Part shown: piece by piece, positions 61,101 to 64,000 of the stretch | Numbering within the stretch: the stretch's first letter is position 1 | How the letters are laid out: every line of letters begins with the position of its first letter | Origin: Ensifer canadensis | GTDB taxonomy: Bacteria; Pseudomonadota; Alphaproteobacteria; Rhizobiales; Rhizobiaceae | Reading direction: 5' to 3' | Length of the DNA: 64,000 bases | Assembly: GCF_017488845.2 (NCBI RefSeq) | Contig: NZ_CP083375.1 | Span: forward strand, 131,835-195,834 | The notes under the pieces: model-generated | Told to the model about the DNA's origin: nothing | Databases searched by the model: none | What the model saw: the letters and a program-made list of their open reading frames with translations, nothing else | Translations under genes and position numbers: made by a program

Positions 61101-63951
61101 TCGGCTTTTCGATGCTACGAGGCCGCCGGCGGTTCAGGGAATAGCTGAAAACCACTATGATGTCCTGCTGGCGACCAACGTGCTGCATGCGACGCCGTCC
61201 ATACGTGAGACATTGCGCAATATCAAAGCCACCTTGCGGCGCTCTGGGATCGTCGTCGTCAACGAAGTAAGTGACATCAATCTGCTCGGCCACGTTACTT
61301 TCGGCCTGTTGCCAGGCTGGTGGCTGAGTTCGGATGCCGAACTGCGCCTTCCCGGAGGTCCGGCTCTGGCTCCCGAGGCCTGGGCGGCCATCGGCTCCGG
61401 TGAAGGGTTGGAAGCACTTGCCTTTCCGGCGCGACAGGAGCATGGGCTCGGTCAGCAGATCTTTGTGCTGGAAAGCGACGGTCTCAATCGCGCCGTTCTG
61501 GGTGCGTCCCGGCACTCGAAGACCGATGCCGATACGCCGACCCAATTAAAGCCGGCGCCCATAAAGGTCGCCGCTATGGTCGCCTGCCTTTCCGACGAGG
61601 ATATTTCGGACCGCGCGATGGCATTCGTCCAACGGCTGGTCGCCGACACGCTGAAACTGGAACCGGAGGAGCTTGCCGTCGACGAGCATTTTCAGGCGCT
61701 GGGCCTGGACTCCATCCTCGTCGTGCAACTCACCAACCAACTGCGCCGCTACTTCGACAACATAACGAGCCCGCTACTGTTCAAGGTTCAAACCGTGCGG
61801 GCGCTGGCCGAGCATCTTCTGAAAAGCCAGCGGCAGCGATTACAGGAACATATCGCCGCCGAGGATGCCGTCGCGCGGACCGACGCGCCGCCTGCGGCAC
61901 GGACAATCGAAACTGTCGCAACGAACATGGCCATGGGGCCGGAGCACTCTGGCGACAGGCGTGAAAAACAGCCGGCCGGCCTGAAGAAGGTCCCCATTGA
62001 CGTCTCCACCAATGACATTGCGATCATCGGATTGAGCTGCCGTTTTCCCCGATCCCCCGATCTGGCGAGCTTCTGGCGCAATCTGAGCGCTGGCGCGAAT
62101 TGCATAAGCGAAGTTCCAGCGTCACGCTGGCGGTGGCAGGACTATTACGATCCGGAGCCTGGCAAGGACGGCAAGATCTACACGAAATGGGGCGGTTTCC
62201 TGGATGAGATCGATCGCTTCGACCCCCTGTTTTTTCATATTTCTCCAAAAGATGCAGAAAGGATGGATCCTCAGGAGCGCTTGTTCCTCGAGGAAGCATA
62301 TCGCGCAATCGAGGACGCAGGATATACGCCCCGCGGATTGAGCAAGGTCGGCAATGTCGGTGTGTTTGTTGGGGCCAACAATGCTTCCTACAACAAGGGA
62401 GAGCCCAGTTTGTGGTCGATCGCCAATCGGGTGTCTTACTGCCTGGACTTTTTCGGCCCAAGCATGGCCGTCGACACGGCTTGCTCGTCTTCGTTGACTG
62501 CCCTGCACACGGCAGTGGAAAGCATTTGCTGCGGTTCCTGCGAGGTCGCCGTCGTCGGTGGCGTCAGCCTGATGGTGGATCCAGTCCATTTCCAGGCACT
62601 CTGCGCCATGACGATGTTGTCTCCCGGCAATCAGTGCAAAGCTTTTGGAGAAGGTGCCGACGGCTTCGTCGACGGCGAAGGCGTCGGCGCCATGATCGTC
62701 AAGCCGTTGGCAAAGGCGCTTGACGATGGTGACGCGATCTACGGCGTTATCAAAGGAACGGCGATAACCGCCGGAGGCAAGACGCACGGTTACACCGTAC
62801 CCAATCCCGTCAAACAATCCGAGACGGTGCGACGCGCCATGGCACGCGCCGGGGTGACGCCGGCGGATATCAGCTATGTCGAGGCCCATGGCACCGGCAC
62901 CGCGCTGGGCGACCCCATCGAAATCCAAGCGCTTAGCGATGTGTTCGGCGACTTCGGAAATAGACTGGATAAGAATACCGTCCATTGTGCCATCGGCTCC
63001 GTCAAATCCAATATCGGTCACCTTGAAGGCGCGGCGGGCATTGCCGGCATCACGAAGGTACTGCTGCAATTGCGACACCGGCAGCTGGTGCCGTCGTTGC
63101 ATGCGCAGGCCAGCAATCCCGAGATAGATTTCGGTCACACGCCATTTCGTGTGCAACAGCAGATGGGGGAGTGGACATCGTTTGCATCCGGCTCCGGGTC
63201 GTCTGCGAACAGGACCCCCCGGATCGCAGGTATCTCGTCCTTTGGGGCAGGAGGAGCCAACGCGCATGTCATCATCGCGGAGGCGCCCGACGATCCGGGT
63301 GAGGACGTTTCGCCCATCGAGGGACGAGAGCCGCCGCCCGTTATCTTCGTACTTTCGGCCAAGAGCGCAGACCGTCTGCGTCAAAAGGTGACGGATCTCA
63401 AAAACCATCTCGATGGGCACGGCGTGGAGACATCGCTTCTCGACGTCGCATTCACGTTGCAGACGGGCCGCGAAGCGATGAACCATAGGGCCGCCTGGCT
63501 GGTCGGCGGAGTGAGAGATGCCGTGGAGCAGATGCAGTCTTGGCTGGCGAGCCTGCCCGATACCGGCGCGGAGATCGGATCGCACGTCAAGTATGACGGG
63601 CCGGCGATTGGGGATCTGCTCCACGACAGGAATTACCCTGCGCTTGTCCAAGCCTGGCTCGCCGGCGCGACCGTCGATTGGTCCGAGCTTTACGGCGGTC
63701 TTTCCAGGACACCCAGACGGCGGCATCTTCCAACCTATCCCTTCAAGGGCGAATCCTATTGGCGTTCGACGGGTGCGCAATCCGGAAGTAAGGGCGAGCA
63801 GGAAGCCCCGCAGAGAATCTTCGACCATGATCTCTATGCGTCGATCATCGACGGTCTTCTTAACAAGGATTTTGACACGCAAGCTGCTACGCAACTTGTC
63901 GGAATCGGCAAAAGAATAGAACCACTTAGCAGCGTTGTCGTCGACGGTTGA
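40171..63951 (+). CDS. Trans-AT NRPS/PKS protein 2 (threonine, C-methyl and tetrahydropyran-forming modules)
   Basis: This 7926-aa synthase has domain order C-A-PCP / KS-DH-KR-MT-ACP-ACP-ACP-ER / KS-DH-DH*(PS?)-KR-ACP-ACP / KS-KR-MT-ACP / KS plus a tail. There is no AT domain. The A domain carries the threonine code. Translated in order, threonine is acylated, extended with full reduction and C-methylation, extended and cyclised, then extended with a second C-methyl. I chose ATG 40171 (MNVVNKPMTPEHIQ) because CGGAG lies before it; ATG 40150 has no ribosome site. The N-terminal helix (SYEKGQLTQADAEKLLLQYY) probably docks to protein 1. The protein ends after a KS, so the module is completed by a downstream protein. 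Confidence 0.92.
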   Translation: MNVVNKPMTPEHIQRSYEKGQLTQADAEKLLLQYYSVAADAPLSQNQQGIWSRQALFPADPFYNVAVACVVGDNFDKHCFRRACQRFLNSNQVLNTHISFSGGEVLQRVNPRQEMSWREIDLDGELPECLDQIKQDAQTPFSIDDGVLYRINVYSLNSGRYVVLLAAHHIICDGSSISLWLSTIWQDYRSLLQGRPLPWQETHSNFFDFVKFESEYMNSPAGRKSLSFWEKQCADGLLPLDERFELALGSEDASVFATDKISFEIKGDLADRLFNFRETKRYSASTVLMGTFMLALSAWRGKQRFTMGLPTLGRPKREFQLTLGNFVNMMPVACDIDPAQPFSKWLKACHRYVYQGLDHSYPFAGLLRAIKQDNSRRAALQAVFTYQKFDAAVDIQSLPEKVADVIEISFLDEIYQRDEFPVTCEVYELEGAWKVNIKYKTGIIDKRDALSLRRALASVLDNALLNPEATLGSLLPVGKDIDDEPTAVPASNGISSDVSSKFSSAAVHQSDSLDQRFSRQCALAATSIALTYKSRDVSYSELERDSSILASCLAARGVKPGDLVLLCMAPSPDLIKGILGILKAGAAYVPLDPSSPQQRLDYIRQDCRARFAVTNSECEALVAQVENCVVVDRDWRAIAKVARGHTLPLPSAKPGNLAYVIYTSGTTGHPKGVMVEHGNVLRLFDQTNHWFAFDGNDVWTLFHSPAFDFSVWEIWGALLYGGRLVILDAEQRRDTDALLDLLVDEKVTVFNQTPAAFYSVVRAATEEADKRILHLRYIIFGGEKLDFSQLTPWMDLYGDQSPQLINMYGITETTVHVTYCPVTQERCRNASASLIGNPIPDLEIHLFDERMEQVKNGETGEIYVGGAGVARGYLNKPELTQQRFIPHPRNSAERLYKTGDLARYSANGELEYIGRNDSQVKIRGFRIELGEIEACLNQHSQVANCAVVAHEHEGGNKHLVAYCCTRRSQHAPVDLGELRQFIKQQLPDYMVPAFFVELDELPITGNGKVDRRQLSLRPIAAPSEPSAAAAALTETQERILRLWQRVLKIAPAHIDQGFFEAGGDSISVVLLARALEQEFQCQFPAVNLFKYTSVREIGDYIQTLTDGEKAQLPTAVPPADERESGPVSPIIPDYYEDSLAIVGISCEFPGAKDHRQFWENILAGKESAEHLSGRALEEAGVEPSLAAHPDYVPVRFTIPDKYAFDAEFFGLSAKVAEFADPQSRQLLMHAWKAIEDAGYDPKQLESTGVFVATGNSGYQTLLDNAEDIEQNDRYLAYVMSQGGSTAALISYHLGLTGPSMHIGTNCSSSLVAMDAAFKSLRLGECRYALVGASTLFPHPNAGFLYQPGLNFSSTGRCRTFDAEADGMMAGEGVAMVVLKNARQAVEDGDSIYAVLRSVAVNNDGRQKSGFYAPSVQGQSKVIQLALDRAPGVSADSIAYVEAHGTGTRLGDPAEVMAINEVYSRHADAKQFCAIGSVKPNVGHLDTAAGLAGCIKLAMALKHRTIPPSINVETPNPSIDWKGSCFYVSREASPWPEHTQPARAALSSFGLGGTNAHAIMEACPETFPVSGDALLEQGEPRRSMLILSAREPHLLPVMARSLLSFLNDRPHLPLSSVAYTLHIGRKAMRHRLAVVASDVEEAGALLSQYAEMGRDADDVTPPNGLYVSSSDERAKATPAQVDACLARRDLSGLAELWVEGQDISWQELYRGQPTRRVSLPTYPFSRRQFSIARKPSGYRPESTDAGLPHVGGVWPPKVLAHRQSEGAQQIQLQLSGKDFYLSDHLVDGIAVLPAVMTFELLRAAAASAMPVPDGQSLCFERVVWLRPVTCRDATVSLTIDLPPYQASQNLQSPGAFSVSGADPETGEQVVFSEGHIAFKPNEQVKAVYRERGEHSVSPVELQRRLADNRIDGLQFYRWLEAGRVRYGPAYKGLVEAGWTSRELYAHIRLPNSASRSLADFPLHPALLDCALQASVILETVRQCGGNPAGWPSSAQVRQKLPFCVEQLEVLAPLEPEVWLWVRGSEVAEISREARYDIHIYGRSGSLLVAISGFVTRAFPHPSDSQRSVRPQVVHLDVVTGISSIRHTSGIIAETEPKVEDDLKTLAARWTPLESGRQSLGSSAPVILIGVDDVPSSDLDALLAGRVARYFSLRQNPAEQDLSALPENSDVIFVLPETASDRVEGLDLIKAQQVGMTAVFRWIKTLISHGFEQRDLNCTFLLERTQQVLSGDAISPAHASLVGFAQSLAGEYVHWRVRVLDAETLAKLPAPAFWPEAKDEVLFAWRQRQWYRRQLVEVSAPEPHPTLYRHGGHYLVLGGAGGIGQAWTEYMIRHYQAQVIWVGRKPQDGQIGDAIQRLGALGPEPIYLQADATDLSSLQQVRQALASRGIPQLHGIVHSALVLEDQSIAKMSEVQFAKALDAKVSTSVHLANVFGSYDMDFVLFFSGTISFVKAPGQSNYAAGCSFQDAFAMAMAQQWNCAVKLMQWGYWGSIGIVAKPHYRDRMMSAGIGSLEPEPALARLATFMQDNGIQQMGVEGRLPVNGEKFVKISATAGKPQPLTGYADQIPAAGYEPHWKMEPSPLLLRVDGLQEYNGLRDPALERAALLKVRQVLSDLDALPVGRNHVGQYVTGPVSRLSASYQRWYQETCRQLQSYGLLDDTGSQRLLASGDGVGEWERIRDIRQSTPSVRAGIDLMDVCLQHLPSILQGETAATTVMFPESSMRLVENVHRNHPIADYFNEGVAEAVVDYVRYRVASKGGRPLRILEIGAGTGGTSSKVLPRLLPWKDNIEEYCYTDLSKSFLFYARDTYGPDAPFLRTEILNIEEPVTASHPHADKLGSYDIVIAANVLHATRNILQTMRNVHAFMRTGGALVLNEMSQNGTFSHLTFGLLEGWWLYDDEDVRIPGCPGLFPEQWKEELLRSGFTDVHYPLDGALPLGQQIIVAQRGESLPSPADRFYGSSVDQRDGGRGESSPASSESLMATVTSLLAQVLRVDAASIDNEKSFSDIGLDSILAIQLTNRLNERFGIKLSTIELFDHNTPIRLSAHLIDRYRVSAPASATKVTEQPAALAQEMSRKFADVCVGLEQISGELLEQVAGVLRLKAEAIDLQRSFADYGVDSIIGVQLVNRINKRLGLRLATTVIFDFNTVEKLAARLHAKHGNEIVLEGPRELQRQVNILPVAQAASFLQTLPGQLSIDVQGVLLEQVAGVLRLQPDDIDAHKSFADYGVDSIIGVQLVNRVNKRLGLRIATTVIFDHNTVEKLGAYLSAEHGADITLFVGAPQARPSAESQPVREGPTVRSEGSDAGRNGIGYDDLAAPAEERGLVRAVLIEGPGDVDDLSIATFAPPNLAPHELRIAVRAFSLNFSDLLCARGLYPNMPPYPFVPGNEASGVVIEVGSDVVSFKAGDAVVCLSHGCHATQVVCSESQVFAKPDRWSFEEACALPIVGITMIDAFRKAALKRGEKILIQTATGGTGLIALQLAKHYGAEIFATAGSEQKLQYLRGLGVEHLINYRTQDFSQEIARLSPGGVDTVINTLGGDALQKGLRSLAPSGRYIEIAMTSLKSAKSIDLSLLSDNQIFYSVDLARLGARTPETITQYWDELVRLRDGGIIQATISHVVDFENFRSAYRQLADRGNIGKVVVRVDEPEGRAFTRADLREKKASEKLPSLPSPARSEASVPRSGPSVHEDDIAIIGMSGRFARSPDLEAFWTHLASGTSLITPVTRWDLQSGNGGTEDERCSAGSFLDDLSLFDPFFFKISGTEARYMDPQQRLFLEEAWKALEDAGYAGDEVRQQRCGVYVGCAGGDYQLCFPGPGEQTGDNRQAPPIQSYWGNAVSIIPARISYFLDLHGPAVAIDTACSSSLVALHMACSALRNDEVSMALCGGVFVQCTAGFYQQAQRAGMLSTTGNCYTFDARADGFVPGEGVGVVVLKRLKDALADGDHIDGVILASGINQDGNTNGITAPSAKSQERLEREVYDRFKINPRDLQMVEAHGTGTSLGDPIEFSALSNAFGQYTSDRHFCSIGSVKTNIGHTTTAAGIAGVLKILLALRHRQLPPSCNFEQGNGEIDFDNSPFYVNTRLRPWQVEAGKRRMAAVSSFGFSGTNAHAVIAEGPPADSVAQKQDKVLLVLSAQTREQLSEHLVQIATFLSGAQQRNVSLADIGFTLAQGRRHMRHRWACVAGSIEEFEAYCRLGVPETATDAAETSPARILYGDGSKPVAGQKKDAFENRPRDLADWARRYVAGGQLDAGIWDGQPCHRVSLPTYPFARESYWVDTQPEMVAAPSNPWPPLKPVVDEQGHDFSFAQRLTGQEPFLRDHKVHGEPWLPAVVYWEMLRWSVLQTAQALPGDTHVVLRNVIWQQALNLGAGPREVFLHLDRDEKPPQDGDTSLKRFKFVIESRPADPLGQFTACERHCSGQVELVRADGSASFSVLNPSAFCKQAEEIAGSDCYRKFKELGIEFGRSQQGLTKLFRWRGQVLAKIERPEGMKGVDAGYLLSPTLADGVLQANIGNIIGLGNEQLAVPYAMDSLTILDALPDTVWAWIYPSPDERNEARPLSSSRSYDIEVFDDSGRLLLLVRGGRSAQAKARRHLHPLVHEQIGEGTGRFTSLFQGQEFFLEGHQIANAKILPAACYLEMARFVATAKGPSGAAGSAILRDIVWLTPYEATARPAPMTIRISDGPERAFKISSGNEEGDGVLHFSGRWDHHAEAAPDNVVDIAAIRQRTSGRLDQTSLTGLVETGSNFDEQFQVIKWLQFNQDEALAYYELPAGLSKPFYWHPGILSASFGAVELWVAAQGEKNAYRLPYGIGTLIDHARPDDRGYIWVKRRISGKGSEFSVYDIHLLDERGCPATVFKQYAVRPWGGKGRHGSDHGADQSEITKGLVTGSLSWCNALALARPPAEDASIDRLFILPKDDACLQKELRRRDPTARFCKLSLESEGDAKHFEQAYAQVFDAIKEFVEAGGTYAKHVLMLLPDSHVDGVMVSLQALLATAAIEYSRLSATTIFYAPQEMDDGLTSAYLQRLWQEVLSLDIAEPEVLLPLEGQRQVRRFNPGDLSATAGTSLAAEGGGIRSVAPGDIVWLIGGMGGIGRHVARHLLNSGATLVISGRSSEPTGLPELQQIAQRAGAIVEYLCVDIAKAEDVERGLAQILASHGRLDGIIHSAGVVNDAYMRRGVAEDASAVFASKIHGSLHLDQATRALNLKFFVVFSSLSALGSPGQVAYAVANAFLHQFSVRRNKQVKEGVRQGGTLAIAWPLWLDGGMAMAPERRRMMLEQTGLETLTARQGVEILAAALDGNFIAAPEDSVLLVAPGRDRNRIVHSLNTRFAGRTPFERGQEPLHAARAQSIHPGSAPQQEAEIVETYILAALKAIVAQQQTIAVDKLDARASFLDLGYDSISFIGLAKDLEVRLGLVLQPTLFFEYPLLGELSHYLAEEHGDALSAALLAERACETGQASGADGALRVEDAGANVLAVLKAIIAEQQTVAVEKMDADALFLDLGYDSISLISLARDLGTRLGLILQPTLFFEYPVLGELSSYLAEAHGEALSAVLTDDRASKPEALTLDEPQGASPTKPDPSRSQPAARDKIAIIGMDCRFPGSENPQEFWSNLADNRDLIGKVSGRRRSLWEQGRAKDNVDGAATQPGGFVNDIELFDPQFFGLTPMEAEFMDPQFRMFLQSAWHALEDAGYKVSDLARRRVGVFVGVTTSDYRDLWLGQLGAETASHLGLAHFMIANRTSYQFDLRGPSEVIDTACSSSLVAVHRACESLMSGNCEMAIVGGVNVIANPAVTAAAKDAGMLSADGRCKTFDSSADGFGRGEGVGVVVLKPLSRAIADGDHVEAVIAASGENHGGRSSSPSAPNPDAQRQLIVDIYRRAGIVPSSVSYMEAHGTGTALGDPIEVKALVKAFSELNEGKLTSEPHCALGSVKANIGHLEAAAGISALIKTALMLKHRKIPGNVHLKQLNPFLELTGGPFHLPTQTTAWTAPHRRAGVSSFGLGGSNAHVVLEQSPSETFSAADVAIVFDERPLAIGLSARRPAELKKMVENLLKFLSSANAEAQAELRLQDLAYTLCHGREAFPQRLAFLASNLAEVRGKLKVALTEGAVDLASYGIVVSWDDPDFGGSDPQLLDVLVRAYDNYPLTENALTDLIAWGRGSSDSWGQLSATSGKRMSLPTYPFAGKVYWLPGTQVAAATLTSPPPLAAAELLPSAVHRQDPVDADKQTMVGDHDADKREYLLPVGEVTLTPVWEQIAARTAEGALHGELWVLGAREEELHELKHRHPDLRNFDGLTEKFANALRSRATNGGRPLHLLWMGAESDHPDLVAGYIIGRQEQGIIALFRLIKLLLDAGFEAVPLAFTVVTRNTYALEPYEQNDVSDAGVVGLTGCLAREYPHWTVRLWDVERSSHAHSGFLGDLPKHLATTIDSNGDICVYRRGQWYRQRLLSVAEGNEASAPAYREGGVYLVIGGAGGLGRTWSRYLIENFGAQIVWLGRRALNDEIHAHLDELAAIGKGSVTYIQADASEPADIERAYMQIMHRFGAIHGLVHTAIALADRSLAGMGEAEFRLGYETKLKTSVNLLPLLNRQPLDFVLFFSSLNAFTRSAGQSNYASGCAFSDVFARKLAASLQFQVKVINWGYWGDVGIVASEQHRARARVAGLDSISAEDGLRAIDRLLTYPGSQMAYLKTLKPIAFSHYDGTGLIRQYARTIPSLADEMSADPSSVVPIDVDELTQATMTFRRRTGDLAVQLLLAILQDIGLAPEMGVAVSAQALTEQLRRYHPGLDSIYVKWLEQSHRMLIAEDYLVGAGNDLSCRKSGLGTDLLWRQWSQLARDYDGEPGYVAQLQLLEHCLRGLREILLGQRAATDIIFPNGSMEFVEGIYKNNAVSDYFNAVQIERIVAYVQARIRRQPDVKLRLLEVGAGTGGTSSGLLKRLEPWQENIAEYCYTDISKAFLIHGQTHYGERYPFVRTRLFDATRPPAVQGIAENHYDVLLATNVLHATPSIRETLRNIKATLRRSGIVVVNEVSDINLLGHVTFGLLPGWWLSSDAELRLPGGPALAPEAWAAIGSGEGLEALAFPARQEHGLGQQIFVLESDGLNRAVLGASRHSKTDADTPTQLKPAPIKVAAMVACLSDEDISDRAMAFVQRLVADTLKLEPEELAVDEHFQALGLDSILVVQLTNQLRRYFDNITSPLLFKVQTVRALAEHLLKSQRQRLQEHIAAEDAVARTDAPPAARTIETVATNMAMGPEHSGDRREKQPAGLKKVPIDVSTNDIAIIGLSCRFPRSPDLASFWRNLSAGANCISEVPASRWRWQDYYDPEPGKDGKIYTKWGGFLDEIDRFDPLFFHISPKDAERMDPQERLFLEEAYRAIEDAGYTPRGLSKVGNVGVFVGANNASYNKGEPSLWSIANRVSYCLDFFGPSMAVDTACSSSLTALHTAVESICCGSCEVAVVGGVSLMVDPVHFQALCAMTMLSPGNQCKAFGEGADGFVDGEGVGAMIVKPLAKALDDGDAIYGVIKGTAITAGGKTHGYTVPNPVKQSETVRRAMARAGVTPADISYVEAHGTGTALGDPIEIQALSDVFGDFGNRLDKNTVHCAIGSVKSNIGHLEGAAGIAGITKVLLQLRHRQLVPSLHAQASNPEIDFGHTPFRVQQQMGEWTSFASGSGSSANRTPRIAGISSFGAGGANAHVIIAEAPDDPGEDVSPIEGREPPPVIFVLSAKSADRLRQKVTDLKNHLDGHGVETSLLDVAFTLQTGREAMNHRAAWLVGGVRDAVEQMQSWLASLPDTGAEIGSHVKYDGPAIGDLLHDRNYPALVQAWLAGATVDWSELYGGLSRTPRRRHLPTYPFKGESYWRSTGAQSGSKGEQEAPQRIFDHDLYASIIDGLLNKDFDTQAATQLVGIGKRIEPLSSVVVDG
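40294..43480 (+). other. NRPS module C-A(Thr)-PCP
   Basis: The C domain has an intact HHIICDG. The A domain (41710-43215) has YTSGTTGHPKG, FDFSVWEIW, YGITETT and YKTGDLARY. Aligned to the PheA pocket, the specificity residues read D-F-W-N-I-G-M-V-H-K, which is the textbook threonine code. The PCP has Ser1065 (GGDSIS). Predicted action: amide bond between the protein 1 acyl chain and L-threonine. Confidence 0.88.
43580..51110 (+). other. Module KS-DH-KR-MT-ACP-ACP-ACP-ER
   Basis: KS triad intact (Cys1306, TNCSSS; EAHGTGT). The DH has HLVDGIAVLP and LLDCALQ. The KR (47095-47770) has GGAGGIG and NYAAGC. The C-methyltransferase (48050-49010) has LEIGAGTGGTS. Three ACPs lie at 49100-49330, 49435-49655 and 49765-49985; the last two are near-duplicates. 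An MDR-type ER (50120-51110) has TGGTGLIALQLAKHYGAE. Expected result: a saturated alpha-methyl two-carbon unit. The ER after the ACPs is an unusual position. Confidence 0.85.
51235..56840 (+). other. Module KS-DH-DH*/pyran-synthase-like-KR-ACP-ACP
   Basis: KS intact (DTACSSS, EAHGTGT). The first DH has HKVHGEPWLP and LADGVLQ. The second DH-like domain (53955-54770) reads HQIANAKILP, with Asn4628 for the conserved Gly, and HPGILSASFGA, with Ser4787 for Asp; these losses are the ones reported for pyran synthases. The KR (55405-56130) has GGMGGIG and AYAVANAF. Twin ACPs (56265-56510, 56590-56840) share FLDLGYDSIS. Predicted: dehydration, then oxa-Michael ring closure. Confidence 0.75.
56945..61820 (+). 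other. Module KS-KR-MT-ACP
   Basis: KS intact (DTACSSS, EAHGTGTALGD, NIGHLEA). The KR (59560-60230) has GGAGGLG and NYASGC. The C-methyltransferase (about 60400-61470) has LEVGAGTGGTS. The ACP has GLDSILVV. There is no DH, so the predicted product is an alpha-methyl beta-hydroxy unit whose dehydration would need a later or trans-acting DH. Confidence 0.85.
62010..63951 (+). other. Terminal KS of a split module plus docking tail
   Basis: KS intact (DTACSSSL, EAHGTGTALGD, NIGHLEGAAG), followed by the post-KS linker (HLPTYPFKGESYW) and a tail with YASIIDGLLNKDFDTQAATQ. A KS at the C-terminus means its partner domains sit on the next polypeptide, a common trans-AT split. 63952-64000 holds no start I can assign. 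Confidence 0.85.
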
Positions 63952-64000
63952 GGCATTCGACCCCGATCCGCAATCCAACACAATTACAAAGGTGTTTTTC

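Noticed and set aside
62122..63981. 619-codon open frame on the minus strand
   Set aside because: It lies wholly opposite the final KS module of protein 2, has no ribosome site or family features, and is explained by high GC codon use.
1..64000. CRISPR array, tRNA or rRNA genes
   Set aside because: No regularly spaced direct repeats and no tRNA or rRNA signatures were noticed on either strand; absence by eye is not a formal search.

Overview
The window comes from a conjugative repABC plasmid of an alphaproteobacterium, most likely in the Rhizobiaceae. The evidence is a trb mating-pair operon led by a traI-type homoserine-lactone synthase, a divergent repABC replicon with an antisense RNA, and several plasmid-borne rhizobial families (an RHE_PE00001-like protein, IS21 and IS3 elements). 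Assignments are from reading the sequence and from knowledge of the families; no search was run.

Layout. 1-2391 (minus) is traI-trbB-trbC-trbD-trbE, with trbE cut by the window edge. 2392-2748 is the divergent control region with two 18-bp tra-box-like dyads. 2749-6522 is repA-repB-repC with an antisense RNA between repB and repC, followed by two parS-like palindromes. 6640-9000 is a decayed zone: a chemotaxis-receptor remnant, two strong hairpins, a broken Fic gene and a collapsed resolvase. 9120-14923 is accessory: a DUF4168 secreted protein, an unknown secreted protein, a signal-peptidase-I-like protein lacking its catalytic lysine, a vapB-vapC-integrase operon and an RHE_PE00001-type protein. 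15237-19996 is a three-gene candidate defence island: a HamA-like nuclease, a HamB-like Ski2/Hel308-type helicase and a DUF3223 protein. 20476-24552 holds a small Cys-rich protein, a gene fragment cut by an IS21 element, and an IS3 remnant.

24866-63951 is two giant genes of a trans-AT polyketide synthase/NRPS. Protein 1 (5024 aa) reads hotdog(MaoC-like)-SDR-FkbH-ACP / KS-KR-ACP / KS0-ACP-ACP / TE / KS0-ACP / C. Protein 2 (7926 aa) reads C-A(Thr)-PCP / KS-DH-KR-MT-ACP-ACP-ACP-ER / KS-DH-PS?-KR-ACP-ACP / KS-KR-MT-ACP / KS. No AT domain is present.

Read by collinearity, protein 1 makes a glycerate-derived, probably lactyl-started, C5 acyl chain. Protein 2 joins it to threonine, adds a fully reduced C-methylated unit, and closes a tetrahydropyran through the threonine hydroxyl. 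That predicts a 3-amino-2,5-dimethyltetrahydropyran carrying an N-(4-oxygenated pentenoyl) group and a methyl-branched alkene, which is the amide half of FR901464, spliceostatin and thailanstatin. The best single hypothesis for this window is therefore a spliceostatin-type assembly line on a quorum-sensing-controlled rhizobial conjugative plasmid. The remaining modules, trans-AT and tailoring genes should lie beyond position 64000.
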